Virus record (IMG/VR): IMGVR_UViG_3300047557_001636
Span: 1 to 28,919 of that record
Source of the DNA: a virus
Reading direction: 5' to 3' (one strand)
Length of the DNA: 28,919 nt
Part shown: positions 1 to 6,366 of the stretch, piece after piece
Layout of the letters: every line of letters begins with the position of its first letter
How positions within the stretch are numbered: position 1 is the first letter of the stretch
Notes under the pieces: model-generated
The model's database searches: none
Told to the model about the DNA's origin: nothing
Seen by the model: the letters and a program-made list of their open reading frames with translations, nothing else
Position numbers and translations under genes: made by a program

Positions 1-1
1 C

Positions 2-469
2 GGGGAGAAAATTTATTTTACCGGAGAGGCTTGTAAGAATGGGCACGTCGCCTATCGGTACGTGCAGTCGGGGACGTGCTCCCAATGCTTACGGGCCAGC
101 AATTCCCAAACCGTGGACGCCAATGTGATGGCCCGTCGAGAGGCTTCCGCCCAGCTCGTGCAAGTCAAAATCCGTTTGCACCGGGTCGACATCGAGATAT
201 TTAAGGCGGCGGCCTATGCCATGGCCTTGGCGCGCTTTCCAGTGCTCCAAGTCGGTGATGTCTATCCTGGTCACCTTCCGATGGATTGCGATAGCCTCAC
301 AGGCCTTTACAAATTTAATTGCCACTCTCAGGACGTTGAGCAAATGAAGGCCATCGCCAAGGGGCTGATTGCCTCGCACCCGGTCGCCTATCTCGCTCCA
401 TCCGCCCAAGCCAACGTCGAAAAGTACGGCAAAGTCGACCCGGTGCCGGAGTGGGCGGACAGGCCTTAA
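2..469 (+). CDS. Zinc-finger phage protein, 5' end cut by window edge
   Basis: The reading frame is open from base 2 and has no start codon inside the window that keeps its N-terminal motif, so the gene begins to the left. The first visible residues contain YFTGEACKNGH followed about 12 residues later by CSQC. This Cys/His then Cys-x2-Cys pattern resembles the zinc-binding start of phage recombination-endonuclease-VII/HNH-type proteins. The rest of the visible chain (about 125 residues) shows no HNH or endonuclease VII signature that I recognise, so nuclease activity is not claimed. A GTG at 62 could serve as a start, but it would remove the first Cys/His pair. The gene ends convergently with the minus-strand gene at 466; the two stop codons overlap. 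A minus-strand open frame over the same bases is rejected because only this strand carries the metal-binding motif. Confidence 0.6.
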   Translation, partial: GEKIYFTGEACKNGHVAYRYVQSGTCSQCLRASNSQTVDANVMARREASAQLVQVKIRLHRVDIEIFKAAAYAMALARFPVLQVGDVYPGHLPMDCDSLTGLYKFNCHSQDVEQMKAIAKGLIASHPVAYLAPSAQANVEKYGKVDPVPEWADRP

Positions 470-675
470 GAGCCTCGTGTCGACCCGCCTTGTGCGGCCA
501 AGTAGTCGCACCGGGCGACCGCAATGCTCAAGCCGTCCGGCGTGCGCTCATAGGCGCTTTCGCTGGTGCTATGGGTCACACCCACGACCATGACGGCATA
601 GGCTTTGCCAGTATCCAAGACCCAATAGACGCCCCCGGGGGCGTCGTGCTTTATGTCGCGTTCACGGTAGCTCAT
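466..675 (-). CDS. Small conserved phage protein, 69 aa
   Basis: Small protein starting MSYRERDIKHDAPGG, with a compact alternation of beta-like and charged segments and no membrane segment or catalytic motif that I recognise. The start codon overlaps the stop of the upstream 73-aa gene in an ATGA arrangement (672-675), so the two are probably translated from one mRNA driven by the promoter at 929-957. It is the last gene of that short leftward unit and ends against the convergent plus-strand gene. An 18-bp perfect palindrome (628-645) lies inside it and encodes the DAPGG stretch. The function is unknown. Similar short proteins occur in phage accessory regions, but I cannot tie this one to a named family. 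Confidence 0.6.
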   Translation of the reverse strand: MSYRERDIKHDAPGGVYWVLDTGKAYAVMVVGVTHSTSESAYERTPDGLSIAVARCDYLAAQGGSTRGS

Positions 676-893
676 GACTTAGTCCACATCCAAAACGATT
701 CGACAAACTTTTCGACCGTCGACTCTGCAATGGGGCCGGAAGCCAAAAGATTGCCGGAAGTGCTGGATTCAAAGCGGAGCCGCTTACCTTTGATGATTAC
801 GCAAACCCCAAGCGTTTTGTCGCCCCGGCGGATTTGTCCTTGTAGACCTAGAGTTGCTCCATATTGCGCGAGTGCTGCAAGTACCTTTTCCAT
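672..893 (-). CDS. Small hypothetical phage protein, 73 aa
   Basis: Starts at an ATG (891-893) preceded by GGAG with an 8-nt spacing. The leader closely resembles the one before the plus-strand gene at 13721. The protein (MEKVLAALAQYGATLGLQGQ...) is mostly polar with a short aromatic C-terminus; I see no known domain, no signal peptide and no membrane helix. It is the first gene behind the class I promoter/operator at 929-957 and overlaps the next gene by ATGA. Its role is unknown. Its position directly behind a regulated early promoter suggests an early accessory protein, for example a host-takeover protein, but that is inference from context only. Confidence 0.55.
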   Translation of the reverse strand: MEKVLAALAQYGATLGLQGQIRRGDKTLGVCVIIKGKRLRFESSTSGNLLASGPIAESTVEKFVESFWMWTKS

Positions 894-928
894 TTTCTTT
901 GCTCCGGTTGTTTGTGTTGACGCCCTAG

Positions 929-957
929 ATATTAGATAAATAATTTACCTATGTCAA
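929..957 (-). promoter_or_regulatory. Class I promoter with palindromic operator in the spacer (site 1)
   Basis: On the minus strand, -35 TTGACA (952-957) and -10 TAATAT (929-934) are 17 bp apart. The spacer contains AGGTAAATTATTTATCT (plus-strand 934-950), an imperfect palindrome found at three other promoters in this window. The promoter points at the 73-aa gene (start 893). It follows directly after the terminator at 962-983, so it opens a new transcription unit. The match to sigma70 boxes is seen in the sequence; the operator role is inferred from repetition and symmetry. Confidence 0.75.
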
Positions 958-961
958 CAAG

Positions 962-983
962 AAAAAGCCCGCACGTGGCGGGC
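962..983 (-). terminator. Rho-independent terminator of the Gp49-family gene
   Basis: Read on the minus strand, a 6-bp GC stem (GCCCGC/GCGGGC, 967-972 with 978-983) with a 5-nt loop is followed by a run of five T (962-966). It lies 28 bp after the stop codon of the gene at 1011-1628, and its T-run is followed within a few bases by the -35 box of the next promoter. Confidence 0.75.
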
Positions 984-1010
984 AAAAGTGGTGGCAAGGA
1001 GACCTGGCGA

Positions 1011-1628
1011 CTATATCACGGCGGCCAAGCGGAGCTCCAGAATGTCCGCATAGGCTTGCATGGCGTAGGCCTGAGCCTTGAGGCGGTCTTGCTCCGCCGG
1101 GTCGACCTCGGCAAAGCGCGGCCCGTTGATGAAGCGTACCAAGGCGGCGACCTTCTGGTCCAATTCAACCTTTTCCTTGAGCATGCGGAATTGGTGCGGC
1201 GGGAGCTTTTCGGCCGGGCTCAGCTCACGGTCAACGCCGTTGCGCGCGGTGGCCAGGAGAAAGCCTAGCAACTCCCACACCTTGCGCTTCACTTTCTCGA
1301 GCGCGTAACGCTCCCCAAGCGCCTGGTCGTAGTTGGCCGGATCCACACAGGCGGACTCCTCCACGATGGTGAAGCCGTTGGCCAGCTTTGCCAGCACGAC
1401 GCTATGGTTGCCCATGCGGGTGCCCTCGTGGCCAAGGATGAAGGCGTCGACCATTTCCTCCGTGATACGGGAGGGGTCGTTGCCTTGCGCCAGGTAAGCC
1501 GCCTCAAAGGTATCCTTGGGGCTCCAGCTCGTGTAACCGTCCGGGTATTTGACGGCATAGCCCGGGGCGCCGTCCTTGTCTTGCGGCCAGGCCATTACCT
1601 GTTTGGTGCCAATGTAAAATTGCGTCAT
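1011..1628 (-). CDS. Phage Gp49/gp66-family protein with C-terminal helical domain
   Basis: A 205-aa protein. Residues around 18-48 (GYAVKYPDGYTSWSPKDTF) match the short domain that often precedes phage Gp49-type proteins. The next part (LGHEGTRMGNHSVVLAKLANGF, SACVDPANYD, then VWELLGFLLA) is the Gp49/gp66 signature. The last third (FRMLKEKVELDQKVAALVRF and a helical end) resembles the small crAss001_48-related domain, so three units common as separate phage modules appear fused. Biochemical function is unknown for these families. ATG at 1626-1628 is chosen because AGGAG sits 8 nt upstream; the GTG two codons earlier is too close to it. A terminator-like hairpin lies just upstream in the leader (1645-1665) and a true terminator follows the gene. 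Confidence 0.8.
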   Translation of the reverse strand: MTQFYIGTKQVMAWPQDKDGAPGYAVKYPDGYTSWSPKDTFEAAYLAQGNDPSRITEEMVDAFILGHEGTRMGNHSVVLAKLANGFTIVEESACVDPANYDQALGERYALEKVKRKVWELLGFLLATARNGVDRELSPAEKLPPHQFRMLKEKVELDQKVAALVRFINGPRFAEVDPAEQDRLKAQAYAMQAYADILELRLAAVI

Positions 1629-1644
1629 GCTCACAGCTCCTGAG

Positions 1645-1665
1645 AAAAAGCCGCCCGGAGGCGGC
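1645..1665 (-). terminator. Terminator or attenuator hairpin in the leader of the Gp49-family gene
   Basis: On the minus strand, GCCGCC and GGCGGC (1650-1655 with 1660-1665) form a 6-bp stem with a 4-nt loop, followed by five T (1645-1649). It lies between the end of the pentapeptide gene (1680) and the ribosome site of the next gene (AGGAG at 1636-1640). No promoter fits in the gap, so the downstream gene should depend on read-through. Confidence 0.7.
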
Positions 1666-1679
1666 AGGGTTGGTGGTTG

Positions 1680-2627
1680 TTAAGCCTCTTCGACTACGGT
1701 AGGCGGCCACGCTTCAAAATGCGCCAGCACGAGCCCCAAGGCGGCCGTGTACTCCTTGGCATGCACGTTGTCGCCGTGTTCTCCTTGCAGCTTGTCCCGG
1801 AATTCTTCCACGGTCCCGAAGAAGCAACCAGCGCGAAGGTAGACGCCCTTTCCCGTGAGGAATGCCGTCAAAACGTCTTGCCGCGAACCAATTGGACCGA
1901 CCGCGAAATACGGACGGTCGCCAGTCAGTTTGCCCGCGTCCCCAAGGTTCGCTCTGCGAAGGTTCGCGCTGCGAAGGTTCGCGCCGCGAAGGTCCGCGTC
2001 CCCAAGGTTCGCGCCGTAAAGGTCCGCGCCGCGAAGGTCCGCGCCGTTAAGGTTCGCGCTGCGAAGGTTCGCGCAGAAAAGGTTCGCGCAGCGAAGGTTC
2101 GCGTCCCCAAGGTCCGCGCCGTAAAGGTCCGCGCTGCGAAGGTTCGCGCTGCGAAGGTTCGCGCCGTAAAGCTCCGCACCGTAAAGGTCCGCGCTGCGAA
2201 GGTTCGCGCAGCGAAGGTTCGCGTCCCCAAGGTTCGCGCTGCGAAGGTTCGCGCTGCGGACCTTCGCGCCGCGAAGGTCCGCGTCCCCAAGGTTCGCGCC
2301 GCGAAGGTCCGCGTCCCCAAGGTTCGCGCCGCGAAGGTCCGCGTCCCCAAGGTTCGCGCCGTAAAGGTCCGCGCCGTAAAGGTTCGCGCTGCGAAGGTTC
2401 GCGTCCCCAAGGTTCGCGCCGCGAAGGTCCGCGTCCCCAAGGTCCGCGCCGTAAAGGTCCGCGCCGTAAAGGTCCGCGCTGCGAAGGGTCGCGCTGCGAA
2501 GGTTCGCGCTGCGAAGGTTCGCTTTCGCGTTAATCGCGGCGGCCAACGTAATTGCGACGCTGTTGTTTTCGCATTCGTGGCTGAAAAGCACTTCCAAAGA
2601 AAAGCGGCTTTTAATCTCAATCTTCAT
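1680..2627 (-). CDS. Pentapeptide-repeat protein, 315 aa
   Basis: The middle of the protein (about residues 36-229) is an almost unbroken series of A(N/D)Lxx pentapeptides such as ANLRS, ADLYG, ANLGD and ADLRG. In the pentapeptide-repeat family these fold into a right-handed quadrilateral beta helix; some members mimic DNA and bind gyrase, but most phage members have no known target. A 35-residue N-terminal part and an 85-residue C-terminal part are non-repetitive; the latter includes a cysteine-containing segment and a hydrophobic helix near the end. The ATG at 2627 has CTGGAG upstream, and the class I promoter at 2667-2696 points at it. One repeat reads AKV instead of AxL and looks like a 12-bp inversion (2256-2267). 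Long open frames on other frames of this region are by-products of the repeats. Confidence 0.85.
   Translation of the reverse strand: MKIEIKSRFSLEVLFSHECENNSVAITLAAAINAKANLRSANLRSATLRSADLYGADLYGADLGDADLRGANLGDANLRSANLYGADLYGANLGDADLRGANLGDADLRGANLGDADLRGAKVRSANLRSANLGDANLRCANLRSADLYGAELYGANLRSANLRSADLYGADLGDANLRCANLFCANLRSANLNGADLRGADLYGANLGDADLRGANLRSANLRRANLGDAGKLTGDRPYFAVGPIGSRQDVLTAFLTGKGVYLRAGCFFGTVEEFRDKLQGEHGDNVHAKEYTAALGLVLAHFEAWPPTVVEEA
1942..2523. repeat. Tandem 15-bp repeat array encoding pentapeptides
   Basis: About 39 near-identical 15-bp units built from GCGAAGGTTCGC, GCGAAGGTCCGC, CCCAAGGTTCGC or GTAAAGGTCCGC cores (plus-strand reading), matching the pentapeptides of the gene on the minus strand. 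The low variety of unit types at DNA level suggests recent expansion or gene conversion between units. Confidence 0.85.
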
Positions 2628-2666
2628 GGTATCGACTCCAGTTAATTTAGGGATGTTACGGGGATC

Positions 2667-2696
2667 ATTATAGATAAATTATTTATCTAATGTCAA
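2667..2696 (-). promoter_or_regulatory. Class I promoter with near-perfect palindromic operator (site 2)
   Basis: On the minus strand, -35 TTGACA (2691-2696) and a perfect -10 TATAAT (2667-2672) are 18 bp apart. The spacer holds AGATAAATTATTTATCT (2672-2688, plus strand), the most symmetric copy of the class I operator: only the central base is unpaired. It drives the pentapeptide gene. The 3' end of the upstream zinc-ribbon frame runs through the -35 and the operator, with stop codons at 2679-2681 or 2683-2685 depending on frame. Confidence 0.8.
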
Positions 2697-2862
2697 CAAC
2701 ATTTGAGCGGGCGTCGGCTGAGGAAAGCACCGCGCCCAATCCTCCAAGCACTCCGGGCAAATGGGCTGGTCGGCGATCCTCATGCGGCTTCGACCGAATG
2801 ATATTGGGCCGGAGGCAAAACCCGCACGTGGCATGAGTGTGGGGCTGGCGACGCTTAAGCAT
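2679..2862 (-). CDS. Small zinc-ribbon protein apparently split by a frameshift
   Basis: Starting at an ATG (2860-2862) that overlaps the end of the primase gene, one frame reads MLKRRQPHTHATCGFCLRPN and then loses protein-like character. The frame one base further along reads ADQPICPECLEDWARCF and stops at 2679-2681. Each frame alone supplies one Cys-x2-Cys pair; joined by a +1 shift near 2778-2783 they give a four-cysteine zinc ribbon of about 60 residues. Codon style also switches between frames there. Explanations are a broken gene, a sequence error or a programmed +1 shift. Without a shift the first frame would run to 2683 (59 aa), or a 34-aa product could start at the ATG at 2781-2783, though that ATG has no clear ribosome site. 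The function may be DNA or RNA binding; this is inference. Confidence 0.45.
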
Positions 2863-5239
2863 GGGCGACTCCTTGCAAGGGGAAAGGCACGCGGGAATGG
2901 TTGTTGGCCTGTTCGTAAGCCTTGGCGGCCTCCGCGGCGCCTGCAATGTGGCGGGCCTGGCTGTCACGGTGCACAAACAAGCGCGGCTTGCCGCCGTCCG
3001 GGAGCACCAGATTGTTGACCCGGCCGTCCGCCAATGCTGGATGGTAGTCGTAGCCCATGTCGTGGAGCATTTCTTTGCGCTTGGAGTGGGTAACGCGGCG
3101 GCCCGCCCCCAGGCGCTCCAAGAGGCGGTCGAGCTGAATGGAGGAAATCCAGCCGCCGCAAAAGCCCGGGAGCCCCTGGCCAATGGCCTCCGCAATCTCT
3201 TGCTCAATGCCGCCCGTGCTGGCCTTGATGGCCTCCGCGGTGGAGCTGGTCACGGGGGCACGCTGGCACCCGGTCGCCGGGTTGTATTCGTGCGGGATTG
3301 GGAAGGTATGCAAAAGCTCCGACACGATGGCGTAACCCTCAGCCCGGAGCCAGTTGTAAAGGTTGGGGAAGTATTCTCCCACCATGCCGTCGCGCGCCAG
3401 GTCCGCGGCTTGCTGTTGGGCGGAGAATAGCGTGCAGATCCGGCGGTCGTTTTGGGTCTTGCGCACGGCGTCCTTGTGGTTGCTGTTGAGCATGAAATTG
3501 CCGCACACGTCAGCTGAGATTTGGTCGACGCCCTTGCCTTCAATCTCGAGGCCGTCCCCGCCGGTAATCATGGGCTTTAGCTCCTCGAAAACCTCAGCTC
3601 GGCTATCGGGCAAATAAATGTCCTCCACCCCGTAAAAGACCTTGCCAATCATCCAGGAATTAAATTGCGCGGCCAGCTTGGACGCCTTGGGCCAATGCAC
3701 GTAACGGCGCCCCACGGCCTCAGCAACGCACCGGGTGAACAAGGTTTTGCCGTTGCCCTCCACGCCCTGCAGCAAGGGTGCCCATTGAAACTTGACGCCC
3801 TTATGCTGGACACAGGCGGACATATAGCTGAGGAGGATCAAGCGGTCGCGCTCGTCCGGGAGCACCCGGCGGAGGTGGTCCAGGAATGGGCCGGCGTCCC
3901 CCACTTGGCGCGGGACTTCGACCGGCCAATAGGTGTTGACAAAGACCTGGCCGCCGCGGGAAATGAGGGCGCCCGGGGGATGCTCAGGGCGGAAGCAAGG
4001 CGCGTCGGCACGTGGAGCCCGATAGGCTTGAGACTGTGTGAAAGCCTCCCACGGGTCGCGCGTGGTCTTTTCGTTGGCGTTGTCCATGGGGAAGGTGTAG
4101 CCCCCGAAGTTGACGCGGAATTGGTCCGGTTTGAGGAGCACGCCCCCGGGCACCAAAACCCGGTGGATATCACGGACGTAGACGCACCCTTTGAATACGT
4201 TTAGCTGGTCCTCAATCGACAGGAAAGTCGACCCCCGGACCAACGACGGCCGCGGAGACTCAGCGTCGACGCCCGCCACAAAAGGGCCGGCCACGGGCTC
4301 CGGCTCCTTGTCCGTCAGGACTTCAAATTGCCGCCCCACGGCCCCCAGGATGGTGCGGGGTAAGTAGTCCTCCCGCTCCCATTTGTCCCGGGCCAACGCG
4401 GAGCGCTCCATAAGCCGGCGGATCCGCTCACAGTTGCGGCCAGTCCAAAAGGCCAAGTGTTGCGCCAAGGCGGCGTCGGCCTGGCTGGCATTGTAGGCGC
4501 GGGCGTCGTCCGGGTAAGCCTTGCTCAATGCCTCCAGGTTGCCGCCCCACAGCTCCGCAAAGCTGGCGCGGTCACCAAAGGCCGCTGCACTCGATTGGGA
4601 GCGGAGCGCGCGACGCAAAAGCTCCTCATCATCCTCCGGCCCGCGCCATTCCGGGCACGGCTCCGTCGTCCACTCTTGCTCCAAGGCTTGGGAAGGATCC
4701 GGCGGGAAGTATTGAGCCACGAGGCTGGGGAGGACGTGCGAGAAGTCCGCCGCGGCGTTGCCGATGGCGCCGACGCCGGTCAGGGCAACAAAGCGGCCCG
4801 TGTGGTAAAGCTCGAGGTGTAGAGGCTCATTCTTGCACCCGTGAGCCGGCGGCCGGCCAGTGCCGAAAATGTGGAGCCCTTGGCCGGATTGGGAGACCTC
4901 CACGGCCGCCCCCGTGAAAGCCTGGCACAGTGCCACAGCCAGCGGGGACCATTGGCCGTCGGCCTGGAGGCACCCGTCGATATCCAGAAACCAGAAGGGG
5001 TCGGCCTCAGTAAAGACAAAGCCGACGCCATACGGGGCACCCCATTGAGCGGCGGCGGCAATAGCTGTGGGCGCGTCGGTCCAGAATGCCGGGTCGTGAG
5101 CGGAAACCACGCGGCCGGAGCGGAAGTCGCACGGGAATTTATCGGTCTTGCCGGGCCTGGTCCGGCTGGGTTGCGCGATGTAGACAATAAACTGGCGGTA
5201 CGCCCCCATTGGCGCCAGTGCTGCCGGTAATTCGCGCAT
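2855..5239 (-). CDS. PrimPol-helicase replication protein (NrS-1 polymerase-like), 794 aa
   Basis: The N-terminal third has the archaeo-eukaryotic primase/PrimPol pattern: FLDIDG (about 84-89) with the catalytic aspartates, SQSGQGLHIFG (116-126) and ELYHTGRFVALTG (143-155). A helical segment follows (about 205-305, with HLAFWTGRNCERIRRLM), resembling the helix-bundle domain of NrS-1-type enzymes. The C-terminal half is a superfamily 3-type ATPase: Walker A GVEGNGKT (492-499), an acidic pair in GVEDIY (539-540), sensor-like SNHKD (586-590) and NDRR (597-600). Family members prime and extend DNA and unwind it as rings. ATG at 5239 has GGGAG 6 nt upstream, three bases after the stop of the TetR-like gene, so both probably share the promoter at 5601-5630. 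With the family B polymerase further right it would form the replication core. Confidence 0.88.
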   Translation of the reverse strand: MRELPAALAPMGAYRQFIVYIAQPSRTRPGKTDKFPCDFRSGRVVSAHDPAFWTDAPTAIAAAAQWGAPYGVGFVFTEADPFWFLDIDGCLQADGQWSPLAVALCQAFTGAAVEVSQSGQGLHIFGTGRPPAHGCKNEPLHLELYHTGRFVALTGVGAIGNAAADFSHVLPSLVAQYFPPDPSQALEQEWTTEPCPEWRGPEDDEELLRRALRSQSSAAAFGDRASFAELWGGNLEALSKAYPDDARAYNASQADAALAQHLAFWTGRNCERIRRLMERSALARDKWEREDYLPRTILGAVGRQFEVLTDKEPEPVAGPFVAGVDAESPRPSLVRGSTFLSIEDQLNVFKGCVYVRDIHRVLVPGGVLLKPDQFRVNFGGYTFPMDNANEKTTRDPWEAFTQSQAYRAPRADAPCFRPEHPPGALISRGGQVFVNTYWPVEVPRQVGDAGPFLDHLRRVLPDERDRLILLSYMSACVQHKGVKFQWAPLLQGVEGNGKTLFTRCVAEAVGRRYVHWPKASKLAAQFNSWMIGKVFYGVEDIYLPDSRAEVFEELKPMITGGDGLEIEGKGVDQISADVCGNFMLNSNHKDAVRKTQNDRRICTLFSAQQQAADLARDGMVGEYFPNLYNWLRAEGYAIVSELLHTFPIPHEYNPATGCQRAPVTSSTAEAIKASTGGIEQEIAEAIGQGLPGFCGGWISSIQLDRLLERLGAGRRVTHSKRKEMLHDMGYDYHPALADGRVNNLVLPDGGKPRLFVHRDSQARHIAGAAEAAKAYEQANNHSRVPFPLQGVAHA

Positions 5240-5242
5240 GCG

Positions 5243-5566
5243 TTACTCCCCGGCCAAAGTCTTGACGGCGGCGGCTTTCAGCTCCGGCGGGGCTTTTTGG
5301 GCGTTGGTGTCGCCGGCAGCCAGCCCTTGAGCGACGACGGCCAGGTTACGCGCTTGGATGGCGGCCCGCATGATGGCGCGGCGAAAGGCGACCATGGTGC
5401 CGAAATACTTGGAGGGCAAACCCTCCGCGCAATTGGCCTCCTTGGCCACAGCATGCCGCGTGAGGTTGGCCCAGCCGCCGGGCTTTGCCGCGACCTTGAT
5501 GGCGGCGTCGAGAATTTCTTGCTTACGGTCGGCGGGACACAGCCGGCGGGAGGTTTGCTTGGTCAT
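5243..5566 (-). CDS. Short TetR-like DNA-binding protein, 107 aa
   Basis: Residues about 14-66 fit the N-terminal DNA-binding domain of TetR-family regulators: a first helix (RKQEILDAAIKVAA), then a helix-turn-helix around 34-57 (NLTRHAVAKEANCAEGLPSKYFG) and a following helix (VAFRRAIMRAAI). Normal TetR proteins are about 190-220 aa and carry a ligand-binding domain; this one has only about 40 Ala-rich residues after the DNA-binding part, so it probably cannot sense a ligand in the usual way. It lies directly behind the class II palindrome at 5615-5630, which overlaps its own -35, so autoregulation is likely and control of the two other class II sites is possible. No good ribosome site precedes the ATG. 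TetR assignment is from pattern only. Confidence 0.65.
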   Translation of the reverse strand: MTKQTSRRLCPADRKQEILDAAIKVAAKPGGWANLTRHAVAKEANCAEGLPSKYFGTMVAFRRAIMRAAIQARNLAVVAQGLAAGDTNAQKAPPELKAAAVKTLAGE

Positions 5567-5600
5567 GGTAGGGTAATCCGGCAGATATCACTAGGGGAGC

Positions 5601-5630
5601 ATGGTAGCTAGTCAATGACGCTGCCGTCAA
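5601..5630 (-). promoter_or_regulatory. Class II promoter/operator upstream of the TetR-like and primase genes
   Basis: On the minus strand, TTGACGGCAGCGTCAT (5615-5630) gives a -35 TTGACG inside a palindrome with arms TGACG/CGTCA. A weak -10 TACCAT (5601-5606) follows at 18 bp. The same palindrome with small changes occurs at 8759-8774 and 10367-10382, each time over a -35. The TGA stop codon of the upstream membrane-protein gene lies within the -35. Confidence 0.65.
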
Positions 5631-5881
5631 CGCCTACGGATGAAACGATGGTGCACCCACATTGACGCCACGATGCCAAAGGGTCCGCCGGTCAGATAGG
5701 CGACCATTTCCAACACCGTGGCATTTGGGGCCAGTTTGAGAACGACGAGATTCGAGGCGCCAATGCCAAAAGACGTAAGGAAAGCCGCCACGTAATGGCC
5801 CCGGTTCACGTTGAGAGACTGGAGGCCAAGGAAAAAGACCAAGGCGAAAGTGGACAGGAATAGGGCCAGGAGGCTGGTCAT
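5627..5881 (-). CDS. Small membrane protein with about three hydrophobic helices, 84 aa
   Basis: Begins MTSLLALFLSTFALVFFLGL and has three hydrophobic stretches, at about residues 3-21, 31-53 and 58-77, the last ending GGPFGIVASMWVHHR before a basic tail (RFIRRR). This makes it an inner-membrane protein with few loops. The start is the ATG at 5879-5881 that overlaps the stop of the nuclease gene (ATGA); a longer frame upstream is only overlap with that gene. Size and topology could fit a holin, but it lies among DNA-metabolism genes, far from the endolysin, so I do not call it one. Its stop codon is embedded in the -35 of the next promoter. Confidence 0.65.
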   Translation of the reverse strand: MTSLLALFLSTFALVFFLGLQSLNVNRGHYVAAFLTSFGIGASNLVVLKLAPNATVLEMVAYLTGGPFGIVASMWVHHRFIRRR

Positions 5882-6363
5882 AACGTACCCTCTCCGGCAC
5901 AGAACGCCGCGTCGCCCCCGACAGCGGTCACAAGCTGCGCCCAATTCAATTGCGCGACCTCATGGTCGTCGCCAACGTAGTGCCACCCGGGCCGCTTGCA
6001 TTCCCGGCTCACAAATTGCCCGATAACCTGGCCGACGTGCCGGGGCCCAATCAGCACAGGCCGGACCCCGATCAAATCCCCGGATTTGCAAACCTCGTTG
6101 ACATGCTTGGAGTCATTGGCGAGGCCGTAGCGCACCGGCACGCCCCGGGCATCGACCAAGGCGCCGACGTTGTTGCGCCACAGCCTCACACCCTTGCGGG
6201 CGGCTTCCAGTCGGACGGCCGATTGCACGGCGGCTTCACTGGTGCCCTTGACTGTGGCCGGCAACGTGTGGCCGCCGTGCATCCCGAAGAGGGCTTGCAG
6301 TTCGTTGAGGGCTTGCATGGTGACGCCGTGGCGCACGGCCCATTGGTAGACGGCTGGGGTCAT
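5878..6363 (-). CDS. VRR-NUC domain nuclease, 161 aa
   Basis: Matches the phage VRR-NUC (PD-(D/E)XK) fold: an N-terminal helix with SEAAVQSAVRLEAARKG (Glu43), a strand LWRNNVGAL, then SGDLIG (Asp96) and QFVSRECKRPG (Glu121, Lys123), which together form the usual metal-dependent active site. Family members cut branched or structured DNA and in phages are thought to act in recombination or in resolving replication intermediates. The first 40 residues are an extra N-terminal helical part. The gene starts 3 bp after the methyltransferase gene and overlaps the membrane-protein gene by ATGA, so it belongs to the leftward unit that starts at the SF2 helicase. Confidence 0.82.
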   Translation of the reverse strand: MTPAVYQWAVRHGVTMQALNELQALFGMHGGHTLPATVKGTSEAAVQSAVRLEAARKGVRLWRNNVGALVDARGVPVRYGLANDSKHVNEVCKSGDLIGVRPVLIGPRHVGQVIGQFVSRECKRPGWHYVGDDHEVAQLNWAQLVTAVGGDAAFCAGEGTL

Positions 6364-6366
6364 GCT

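Noticed and set aside
89-511. 140-aa minus-strand frame at the left edge
   Set aside because: Overlaps the plus-strand frame carrying the zinc-binding motif and the 69-aa gene; no ribosome site or coupling.
1942-2523. Repeat array as a CRISPR locus
   Set aside because: Units are contiguous 15-mers without unique spacers and encode pentapeptides.
1677-2645. Long open frames on the plus strand and in a second minus-strand frame across the pentapeptide gene
   Set aside because: They consist of KVRAA or TFAAR repeats produced by the 15-bp DNA repeat; the minus-strand frame with A(N/D)Lxx units, a promoter and a ribosome site is the real one.
5627-5881. Second holin
   Set aside because: Membrane topology would fit, but it is in the DNA-metabolism operon and not beside a lysis gene.
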